Origin: Zygnema circumcarinatum
Lineage: Eukaryota; Streptophyta; Zygnematophyceae; Zygnematales; Zygnemataceae
Length of the DNA stretch: 64,000 nt
Assembly: GCA_037447605.1 (NCBI GenBank)
Contig: CM074804.1
Span: 3,895,541-3,959,540 of the forward strand
Direction of reading: 5' to 3'
Shown here: one piece after another, positions 25,733 to 44,700 of the stretch
How positions within the stretch are numbered: position 1 is the stretch's first letter
Layout: every line of letters starts with the position of its first letter
Position numbers and translations under genes: made by a program
Notes under the pieces: generated by a model
Seen by the model: the letters and a program-made list of their open reading frames with translations, nothing else
What the model was told of the DNA's origin: nothing
Database searches by the model: none

Positions 25733-25893
25733 TGACGCATGCACTCACGTCACATACACATGCCGTACAACAAGAACTGCCAGTATTGCGCTTTATGACG
25801 TCATAAAAGCTGTTCGAGACAACCTTTAGTCCACGTGTCCGAAGCTCATAGTACTGATGACGTGTGAGTACGTCAGTGGTGGAGGAATGTGAC
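25733..25893. promoter_or_regulatory. TGACG/TGACGTCA cluster upstream of the RHIP1-like gene
   Basis: A perfect TGACGTCA palindrome lies at 25796-25803. TGACG or CGTCA half sites occur near 25733, 25748, 25858, 25872 and 25890. This is the target type of TGA/CREB-class bZIP factors. It lies 180-340 bp upstream of the proposed start at 25550. Confidence 0.5.
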
Positions 25894-26479
25894 GCACGAG
25901 AGCGCGGGCTGCCTGGGGAGGGCCGCGGGCTGAAGCTTCGCGGAAACTGCCGCTGGCGTCACGGCGCCGGCGCTGGTCCGATGACCTCGCCGTCCTCGTG
26001 GTTTCTTTCGGCGGCACATTTCTTCACAAGCTCCATTACTCGCCGCGTTGAAAATTTCATTTCAGGCTGAAGGAGAGGAGAGGCTCCATTCTTGGATCGC
26101 GCAAGAAGGCAGAAATGGCGCGCTCCTCATCCAAAAAATATATAAATAAAAAATGATTGGTATATTGTGGGTTGAACCTACCAAAAAAATTGGCTCTAGT
26201 TGAATGCAACCAAAGTGAGCTGCCATGAAGGTATCGCTCTGTACAGCATGTCGCCCTCATGAAACAACAATGTCTACAGGACGACAAAACCTAAAATAAG
26301 TAAAGAAAAAAGGAAAATTTCCCTTCCGAGCCCTCCACTTCACTTCGTCCTCCCAGGATGGAATAATAATCATTCCCTCCATGTCAGCACTGGAAAAAAA
26401 AAAAAAAAAAAATTCTATCCCTCAAGATGGTAGTAGTGACTTCGCCTGCGCCGATGTCATATGGACATTTAAAGACCCG

Positions 26480-34752
<8,273 letters not shown>

Positions 34753-34868
34753 GCCTCGTTATTCCCGACCCCTCATCGCCCCGGGGCGGTGGAGCTGCCT
34801 GTCTCCCTGCCAGTTTCCCCCCCCCCCCTACAGCAGACCAGTGAAGTACCGGCAGCCCAGTCGGCAAG

Positions 34869-34915
34869 CATGCGCATGGCATGGCATGGCATGGCATAAT
34901 GGCATGGCCATGGCC
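34869..34915. repeat. (ATGGC)n pentamer repeat in FYVE/LIG4 promoter
   Basis: Four to five GCATG/GGCAT units plus degenerate copies. The reverse-complement pentamer recurs at 53004-53036 near another gene start. Confidence 0.8.
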
Positions 34916-35143
34916 ACCGCCGCGGGCTATAATTAGGGCTCCCTAACCTTCCCACACGCAATGATTCCAAGCGTCAAGTCAACCACTTACTGTACTGTCG
35001 CCTGATACCGTACCGTACGGCCGCCACTTGACCAGGGGGGGCGGCGGAAGGTACCGTACGGCAATAAAAGCGGCAACTTCCGTACCCTAAATGTAAAAGT
35101 TGTCGAAAAGTCAACTTCGTCCCACAGGCGTCGCCTTCCCTTA

Positions 35144-35536
35144 GCCCCAACTAGGGATGGCCCGCGTTATAAATTCCGAATATATTATATAATTTACAAC
35201 GGGTTTAAAATTAGTAATATATTACAAAGTAAAACACTTTATTACATATATTATACCCATTCGCTTTGAACAATTAACGACCGTACGACCGTACGAGTAC
35301 GGTCGTACCATACCAAAATTAGGTCGTTTTGGCGTTGGCGTTGCGAAATGCGTTCGCCTGGTTTTCTCTGTCTGCTCGTGCTCGGGCCGCATAATACCGT
35401 ACAGTCGTACGACCTTACGACCGTACATGTTGGAAAGGCGTTGTAAATTAATATATATCAGCCGTTATCTATCCGTCACAGTTGTATAATATAATATATA
35501 ATATATAATCGTAACTAATCCATCCCTAGCCCCAAC
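35144..35536. mobile_element. hAT-type MITE (non-autonomous DNA transposon)
   Basis: The element proper is 35152-35528 (377 bp). It has 9-bp perfect terminal inverted repeats, TAGGGATGG (35152-35160) and CCATCCCTA (35520-35528). An exact 8-bp direct duplication, GCCCCAAC, flanks it at 35144-35151 and 35529-35536. An 8-bp duplication with TAGGG-type ends is the hAT signature. The repeats extend imperfectly for ~45 bp into AT-rich arms (TATATTATATAAT type). The interior is AT-rich with GTAC palindromes (CCGTACGACCGTACG near 35280) and encodes no transposase. It sits in the FYVE/LIG4 divergent promoter. Confidence 0.85.
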
Positions 35537-35565
35537 GAGACCCAAACCCCTTAACCCTACACGTC

Positions 35566-35745
35566 CTAAACCCTAAACCCTAACCCTAACCCTAGACTTC
35601 CTCGCCGTACACCCTAACCCAAACCCAAACCCCTAAGCGTAACCCCTAACCCTAGACGTCCTAAACCCTAAACGCTAAGCCTAATCCCTTCACGTTAGAC
35701 GTCCTTGCCCTAAACCCTAACCCTAACCCAAGACGTTTAGGCCTG
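35566..35745. repeat. Telomere-type CCCTAAA/CCCTAA repeats upstream of LIG4
   Basis: CCCTAAACCCTAA and CCCTAACCC units, broken by CGTCCT words. They lie 35-210 bp before the LIG4 start. The AAACCCTAA core is the plant telo-box. Confidence 0.85.
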
Positions 35746-35778
35746 AAGGCACCCAGGTGCAGCCCTTTTCATGCGGGC

Positions 35779-38700
35779 ATGGACGCGCGCGTCCGGTTCT
35801 CCCTGCTGGTTGACATGCTTGAGGCCATGACGGCGGCCAGCAAGGCGGCTATGCGGCGGAAGCGGCTGCGCACCTTCCTGGACAGAGTGTACAGCGGCTC
35901 CGAGGGGGAGGAGCGCAACCTGTTCGGTGTTCTGCGACTGATTCTGCCACAGCTGGACAGGGAACGTGGCAGCTACGGGCTGAAGGAGGCGGCGCTGGCC
36001 AGAGCCTTTGTGGAGGCGCTGGGCCTCGCCCGGACGGCGCCGGATGCGCGGAAGCTTCTCGACTGGCGCAAGGGCGGGCTCGCCGCGGGGAGACACGCGG
36101 GAAACTTTGCTTTAGTGCTCGCCGAGGTGGGCTCAGAAACAGTGTTCAGTGTTCAGGGTTCAGGGATCAGGGATCAGGGATCAGGGTTCAGGGATCAGGG
36201 ATCAGGGTTCAGGGTTCAGGGTTCAGGGTTAGGGTTCAGGGTTAGGGTTCAGAGTTCAGGGTTCAGGGTTCAGGGATCGGGGTTCAGGGTTCAGGGTTCA
36301 GGGTTCAGGGTTAGGGTTCAGGGTTCAGGCTCGGCGTTTAGGGTTCAGGGTTCGGGGTCCGGGGTTTAGGGTTTAGGGTTCAGGGTTCAGAGTTCGGGGT
36401 CCGGGGTTTAGGGTTCGGGGTCCGGGGTTTAGGGTTTAGGGTTCAGGGTTCAGAGTTCGGGGTCCGGGGTTTAGGGTTCAGGGTTCAGGGTTCAGGATTC
36501 AGGCTGCAGGGTTCAGGGGTAGAGTTCAGGGGTAAGGGTTCAGGGTTCACGGTTCAGAGTTCAGGGTTCAGGGTTCGTTTCGGGGTTTAGGGCTCAGGGT
36601 TCAGGGTTCAGGGTTAGGGTTCAGGGTTCAGGCTCGAGGTTCAGGGTTCAGGGTTCGGAGTTTAGGGTTTAAGGTTCAGGGTTCAGGATTCAGGGTTCAG
36701 GGTTTAGGGTTCAGGGTTTAGGGTTCAGGGTTAGAGTTCAGGGGTTCAGGGTTCAGGGTTCAGGGTTCAGGGTTCAGGATTCAGGGCTCAGGGGGTTCAG
36801 GGTTCAGGGTTCAGGGTTCAGGGTTCAGGGTTCAGGGTTCAGGGTTCAGGGTTCAGGGTTCAGGGTTCAGGGTTCAGGGTTCAGGGTTCAGGGTTCAGGG
36901 TTCAGGGTTCAGGGTTCAGGGTTCAGGGTTCAGGGTTCAGGGCTCAGGGCTCAGGGCTCAGGGCTCAGGGCTCAGGGCTCAGGGTTCAGGGTTCAGGGTT
37001 CAGGGTTCAGGGTTCAGGGTTCAGGGTTCAGGGTTCAGGGTTCAGGGTTCAGGGTTCAGGGTTCAGGGTTCAGGGTTCAGGGTTCAGGGTTCAGGGTTCA
37101 GGGTTCAGGGTTCAGGGTTCGGGGTTCGGGGTTCGGGGTTCAGGGTTCAGGGTTCAGGATTCAGGGTTGGGGTTCAGGGTTCAGGGTTTAGGGTTCAGGG
37201 TTCAGGGTTCAGGGTTCAGGGTTTAGGGTTTAGGGTTTAGGGTTCAGGGTTCAGGGTTCAGGGTTCAGGGTTCAGGGTTCAGGGTTCGGGGTTCGGGGTT
37301 CGGGGTTCGGGGTTCGGGGTTCGGGGTTCGGGGTTCGGGGTTCGGGGTTCGGGGTTCGGGGTTCGGGGTTCAGGGTTCAGGGTTCAGGATTCAGGGTTTG
37401 GGTTCAGGATTTAGGGTTCAGGGTGCAGGGTCAGGGTTCAGGGTTAGGGTTCAGGGTTCAGGGTTTAGGGTTAGGGTTCAGTGTTCAGAGTTTAGGGTTT
37501 CGGGTTCAGGGCTCGGGATTCTGGGTTCAGGGTTCAGGGTTCAGGGTTTAGGGTTTAGGGTTTAGGGTTCAGGGTTCAGGGTTCGGGGTTCGGGGTTCGG
37601 GGTTCGGGGTTCAGGGTTCAGGGTTCAGGATTCAGGGTTTGGGCTCAGGATTTAGGGTTCAGGGTTTAGGGTTTAGGGTTCAGGGTGTAGGGTGCAGGGT
37701 TCAGGGTTTCGGGTTCAGGGCTCGGGATTCAGGGTTCAGGGTTCAGGTTTCAGGGTTCGGGGTTCGGGGTTCAGGGTTCAGGGTTTAGAGTTTAGGGTTC
37801 AGGGTTCAGGGTTCGGGGTTCAGGGTTCAGGGTTCAGGGTTCAGGGTTCAGGGTTCAGGGTTCAGGGTTCAGGGTTCAGGGTTCAGGGTTCAGGGTTCAG
37901 GGTTCAGGGTTCAGGGTTCAGGGTTCAGGGTTCAGGGCTCAGGGTTCAGGGTTCAGGGTTCAGGGTTCAGGGTTCAGGGTTCAGGGTTCAGGGTTCAGGG
38001 TTCAGGGTTCAGGGTTCAGGGCTCAGGGTTCAGGGCTCAGGGCTCAGGGTTCAGGGTTCAGGGTTCAGGGTTCGGGGTTCAGGGTTCGGGGTTCAGGGGG
38101 GTTCAGGGGGGTTCAGGGTTCAGGGTTCGGGGTTCAGGGTTCAGGGTTCAGGGTTCAGGGTTCAGGGTTCAGGGTTCAGGGTTCAGGGTTCAGGGTTCAG
38201 GGTTCAGGGTTCAGGGTTCAGGGTTCAGGGTTCAGGGTTCAGGGTTCAGGGTTCAGGGCTCAGGGTTCAGGGCTCAGGGTTCAGGGCTCAGGGTTCAGGG
38301 CTCAGGGCTCAGGGCTCGTGGTTCAGGGTTCAGGGTTCAGGGTTCAGGGCTCAGGGTTCAGGGCTCAGGGCTCAGGGCTCGTGGTTCAGGGTTGAGGGTT
38401 CGGGGTTCAGGGTTCAGGGTGGTTCAGGTTTCAGGGTTCAGGTCCCCACCTCTCTCTTCCCTCCCCCCCTCCCTCGGCAGGTCCTGCAGGCCCGGCAGAA
38501 GGAGCAGACTCGCGGCGTCACCATCGCGGAAGTGAACGCGCTCCTCGACCGCCTCGCGGCCGCCGAGACGCGGTCCGTCCTCCCCACAACATAGTCTTCG
38601 TGTTTCCTGAACCTCAATTTGCAGCATACGTTTTCCACGTTTTTTAATGAGGTTGCAAGCCAACTTACTGGCGCAAATAATGAGAAAATCGACAGACCGT

Positions 38701-41700
38701 GACATCCCTGAAATCCCAAAAATCTCCAAATTTCTTTTAGGAAAATACCAAAGAGTTCACTCTGCAGAGCACCAATCTGCGTTCTCGACTTCCCGCGCGG
38801 GGTCCTGTTTTTTGTGTGAAGTCTTGAAAGGAGACGAAATTGCGATCTTGTGCCCGTATCAATAATTGCCTATTTCTTGTGCGGGGCATATCAGGGAAGG
38901 CAAGGTGGCTGTATTATCGGAAATGCTGGGCAAAACTAATGTCAAAGAAATGAAGTGGATCGCTATGATCATTTTGAAAGGTGAACACCACTGTTGGCAT
39001 CCAAAGCATAACGCCCTTTCCTAAGTATATTTGTGCATTAGCTTCATAGGGAGCAACCTCAACCCTAAACGCTAAAGAAAAATGCCGAATATATCCCCAC
39101 CTCCCTCTCCCTTACAACCCATTTTTATTGCTTTGTGCTTTCGGCAGAACTGAAGTTGGGCGTGGGCGAAAAGTCTGTTCTCGCGGAGTTCCATGCGGAC
39201 GCGGCGGAGCTGTTCAGTACGAGCTGCGACCTGCGGGCCGTGTGCGCCGCCCTGCTCGACCGCACGCAGCGCTGCAAGCGCCAGGTGGCACCCAACCCAC
39301 GGAAACGGAAACTGAAACTGAAACTGAACCAGGATGCTCACATGTGCTCTGCATGGCAGGCGAAACCCGGGCGTCTCGACTGCTTGAAGAGGCATTTTCG
39401 TTGCGTGTTGGGGTGTGTGAGAGAAAGGGAGAGAGAAGGGGGGAGGGGGAAGGGTGGAGATGCCCTTGATTTTGCTCCGTCGCTCTGCATTTCACTCTCA
39501 TTCCTCCGCTCATCACCTATGTCGGCTCTGCCTTCCTCTGTCTCCCACCCACTGCGTCTCTCCCTCGCTCTCTCTCCCTTCTCTGACCCCTCCCACCTAG
39601 TGGAGGCCTCAGGACATAGAGCCGGGGAAAGCGGTACTACCGCAGTTGGCCACTCGCGTGGCTTCTTCTCAAGCGGCGTGGACGAAGGTCAGGTTCAATG
39701 CACCTCGTTTACCCCATTTAGCACCCAACTTCCGAGGCATGTGCCTTCTGCATGTCCTAAAATCTTCGGAAAACCAAGTTTTGTAAACTTTTGTAGTCTC
39801 AGTTTGCGTTGAAAAACTGTCCCTGCTCTGCAGATGAGAGGAAAAGAGGTGGTGGCGGAGGTGAAGTTTGATGGAGACCGCATTCAGCTCCACAAAAACG
39901 GGAAGGAGCTGCACTTCTACTCAAGGTCAGCTGAGCTGGGAGGGTTTCTGAGGGCTGCTGGTTTCAAGGAGTTTCTTTTGGTTATAGGTTTTATTGTTTG
40001 CTAGGCCTGTATGGGACTCAGCTGTTGGAAGTCACTTAACATGTAAAGGTTTTATTGGAATCTGAAGGTTCCGCCATGTATCTTAAACGAAAGACTGGTT
40101 CCAAAAGTTTCTGTTTTTCTTACTTACAGGAATTTCATAGATCATACGGAGTACATGGAAGGGATGTCAACTATAATACTGGAAAACGTACTCTTAGACA
40201 AGTGAGTGGAAGCAGCTTAAACTGCGGCGAAATGGCTGTTTATTTTATTAGAAACCCCGAAAATCCGTTCCGAAAACTCATTAATATCCTTGAAATTGTT
40301 CCAAGTCATTATAGTCTCGGATTAAGGATTTTGTGAACTTTACCATTCTGTGCTTATTTATAATTCCATTCACTTCCGCCTCTCGCTTCTCTCTTTTTCT
40401 CTTTCTCCCTATTTCTTTGTTTTTCTTTTCCACTTTTCCTTTTTCTCTTTTGCAGATGCATTCTGGATGGAGAATTGGGCGCATGGGATAGTAGCACCAA
40501 TCAGTTTGCAGCTTTCGGCAGCAACCAATCTGCTGGTGGGCTCAAGAAGCAGCCGAAACAGGGTCCAGAAATTGTTTGGAAGGTCCTCCGGGTTTTGGTG
40601 GAGTCAGAGATAATATCTCTCTCCGGAGTGGGGGATGGGTTTGTTGCGTTTTAAAGTATTGAGTAATTGAGGATCGATTGGAGTTTCTGCTTTTCAGTTT
40701 TGTTCTTTCAATAGTAGAAATGAGTAAAATCTCAGTTTTTTTATTTTGTTATTTTCTTGCATGTTTACAGCCAAAGCCGCACGGGAGAACATTCAGACAG
40801 ACAGACAGGTCAGTAAGCTATAGCAAAACTGATTCTGTTGGACTTCAATTCAGTTTGGCTTAGGGTTCGCTTCAAACGTTAACTGAATTGTCTTTGTATG
40901 TGTAACACCAGGCTTCCCCTTGTCTTGTCTTAAGCAAAGCAGTCCTGTGGATTAAAGAACAAGTTTCAAGCTTTCTGTGTATAGCAGTCTGTGACAAGCC
41001 AATTTTCCTTCTTCTCTGTGTTGCAGTTATGCTGTATCCGCTCCACTCCTCTTTTGTATTGAAATGCGCTGGAACAGATTACATATTAGAATGCATAGAA
41101 GAGGACCAAGAAAACATATTCTCTCTCTCTCTCTCTCTCCTCCCCCCTCTCCCCTTCTCGTCCCCTACTTCAGCTCTGGCATCTACTGCCTGGTCTATAC
41201 GCCAGCAACTTCTAGTGTCGGGTCATACATCAAAGTATTCAAAGTTCAAAGTTGAAAACCTTTGTGACGGAGGGGTCAGCGTCTGCGAGTCCCATGCTTC
41301 CACTGCACATCAGCTGAGGAAACCACCCTCACAAACCTGAACCCTGCAAACCCCAATTCGCAAACCCCCACATGAGTGCAGCCCCCGGCAGTCCGCGCCT
41401 GAGCGAGAGTGCAGCCCGTCCTTGACTCCCCCTCCTGCAGACGCGGCCTTCGACATCCTGTACTGCGCCGACAGCAGCGTCACCCACCGCCCCCTCAGAG
41501 ACCGCCACGACCTCCTCCGCCGCGCAGTGCGCCCTGTCAGGGGCCGCCTCGAACTGGTCTGCCCTCAGACTGCCCGCCGCCCTGGTCAGGATGCCTCCCT
41601 CCCACTCTCGCTCTTACTCGCTCCCTGCCTCTCACTTCCTCTCTCTCTCTCTCGCACACTCTCTCTGCTACCTTTCCTTCTCGCTCTCGCGTTCTCTCTC

Positions 41701-44700
41701 GAGTGCACTCTCGCTCTGGCCCCCCACTCTCTCACCTCTCCCCTCTCCCCCCTCCCCCTCGCCCTCTCTCCCTCGCTCCCCCGCTCCCCCTCCTCCCAGA
41801 AAGTGCTCGCATTGTGTAAGGATACAAGAGGTAGGGGTCAGAGGTGGTGTGAGGTACTCTTTGAGGTCTGCCGGATGTTGAAGCTGTGAGGGTGGTAGAG
41901 CCGTAGAGGAGAGGGGAGGGGAGGGGAGGGGAGGGGAGGGGAGGATGCTGCCGCGCTGGACACGTGCTCGACTCTCAATGGGGGGGTGTGCTCGAACAGG
42001 TGAACCGCTTTGGTCGAAGCCCGTTCACACGGCGGAAGAGCTCGAGCACTTCTTTTTGGAAACGGTGGAGAATGGGTAAACCCTAAAGACCCGCTCATGC
42101 ATATCTTCACATGTGACAATTGGGATGGATAGATTTTGGAATCTCTTCTTTTTTCACTTTGTGGTGTTGTTGTTGCTGATGGGTTACAGCAGGCAGGAGG
42201 GCATCATGGTGAAGGATTTGGATTCAAAGTGGGATCCTGGGGACCGTTCTGGGAAATGGCTTAAACTGAAGCCAGATTATGTTAACATGGAATCCGACCT
42301 TGACGTTCTCATCATAGGTCCGCTATCCCAGAACTTGCGCGTTAAACCAGTGAGCTAGGGCTTAGGGTGTTTTTCAAGTTCAAAGTTCATGGTTTTGTTA
42401 TGTCTTTCGGGTTCATTAGGATATCCGGATGTGAGAAGGTCATGTGAGGCTCGTAGGTGAGTTTAGTGAAGTCAAGTCAAGTCAAGGATTGTGGCTAACC
42501 GGTGGCTGCTTTGGGTCGTTTCTGGATGCAGGAGGCAAATACGGATCAGGGCGGCGTGGAGGAGAGGTGGGTGAAACAAGGATCTGCTTAATGGCGTGTG
42601 TATATGCTTTTTGCATCTAAAAAAGCTTTCCATGAGGTAGCAGCTGACGTTTTGCATGGGGAGAGGGAAGGAGAGCAGATTTCACAATTTCTTTTGGGCA
42701 TTGCGGAAAAACCCAAAAGCGGCGGGTATCCCACTCGGTAAATGCTTCACAGCAGAATGGGAATCCAGGGATCACATTCGCTCTCTCTCTCCTTGCCATC
42801 TCCCACTCCCACTTCACTCGTCTTTCTGCTTTCCTCCCTCCCCCTCCTCTGCTGTCTCTCTGCTCTGAAAGACGCTCGTCCTATGGGTAGCCTGCCTGAC
42901 CCCTTCCCCGCTTCTTCTCGTCTGCTTGTCTCTGCCCCTCTCTCTCCCACCTCTTCCCTTTCTCCATTCCCTCTCTTCTCTCAGCCACTGCTTCTCCCTC
43001 AGACCTTTCTCCCGCACTTTTCCCTTCCTCTCCCTCCTCTCTGATTAACTGCCCCGATGGAACTGCAGGTTCATATCTTTCTGCAACGTCGGAACGGGTC
43101 TAACGGATGCGGAAGCCGAGCACCTTCGAAGCCGGTTGAAGCCTTATTTACGGTCTGATTGACAAAACATACCAACCCGACATATTATGTCGATGGAAGC
43201 TATTCCCACGCACTATTTTCAGAGAGTTTATAAATAGCTTGTCCACAGATATTTCTAGCGTTGGGGTTCTAAGGCTCGTGATTTGTCAGGAGTTCAGTTT
43301 CTCAAAACCATCATGGTTTCAGGGCTCTTGCAGAAAGTGATCGCCTGAAATTTCACAATAGAAAGGTTGTTAGGCTTGACTTTGTGATCTGAACGGTAGT
43401 GTGTTTCTTTGAGTTTTCAGGGCACTTCGAAACTTGGGTCTCTAGAGTCAGGAAAGGGCCCAAATGAAGTAATAGTTTTGACTCCTTCCCGCGCTGTGCT
43501 GTTTACTTCTAATTTAGGAAGAATGAGAAGGACTTCAAGCCGCCAAGTTTTTACAAACTGACCAACCACCACAAGGAACGGCCCGATGTTTGGGTGGAAC
43601 AGCCGGAACGGTAAGGGCTGCATAGTACCCGTAAACTAGGATTTTTGTCATTAATTTATTTTATTACAATAGGGTACGCAACAGAAATGTACGTATAGGA
43701 GAAACCCCTGAAACTTGACGTGTTCCATGTGAACGCATTGAAATCATTGATTTCTTGTTTCTTCCACGGGCCTGACAGTTCAGTGGTCCTTCAAATCAAA
43801 AGCGACATCAGGACTATTCGAACAGAGGTAGGTTTTCCAGAGTTTTGGAAGCAGAGGAGATTTAAATTTGAACGAACTCAATTGAGCAGTTTCTATAGTA
43901 TGGGGGATTTCTGGGTTTCAAGGGTTTGACTCGAGTTTCGATCACATGCAGGTGTTCGCTGCGCCGTTTTCGCTCCGCTTTCCGCGAATCGAAAAAATTC
44001 GCTATGATAAACCGTGGCATGACTGCCTTGATGATGAAAGTAAGTTCATTTGTATGTCTGCGAGGTTCTTTGCAAATTTATATCTATTAATTGTTTGAGC
44101 TTATGAAAAACCCAGTGTTGCATTCTCCCTGTATTCGTATTTTGTATTTTGTATTTGTATTCCCTGTATTCGTGACATTTTGAAAGGAGATGCTGATCCC
44201 GTTCCGGCTTCTTGGCATTGCTTTTTCGGAGCAGCTCTTTTGAGGATGGTGGCGGAGAGACAGGGACACTCGACGCAGAGAGAGCCGTACGGAGCACTGC
44301 AGGAGAGGGAGGGGAAGAGGGAGAGAGGGCGCGGGAAGGGAGGGGGGAGGGAGGCGCTGCTGCCCCCGCACCTGCAGCCCACCCACGTGGCGCACCTGCA
44401 GAGGAGGAGCGACCTGTTTCATGGCCTCGTCTTCTGTATCCTCCTGGAAGGGAGGTGGAGTGGGAGGGTGACAGAGGGGGAAAGGGTGGGGGATTGGTGA
44501 AGCGAGGGGGATCGAGAGAGGGAGAAGAGATGAATGAAAAGAGGGAGGAAGTGGGATGGTGGATATTTGAAGTAGGGAGAGATTACAAGGGAGGGGAGGG
44601 AGAGGAGCGGGAGAACGGGGGGGGGGGGCTTGACGATAGTTGAAAAGGTGCTATTTCTTTTGAAGCGTTGCGTTTCGGTGGTTTTCTTAAGAGTCCCCTG

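Noticed and set aside
36140-38445. CRISPR-like repeat array
   Set aside because: Units are contiguous 7-mers without unique spacers, in a eukaryotic intron.
37692-38594. 300-residue GFRVQGS-repeat protein
   Set aside because: It is the heptamer array read through. Seven bases are not a multiple of three, so all three frames give the same open repeat. It lies in LIG4 intron 1.
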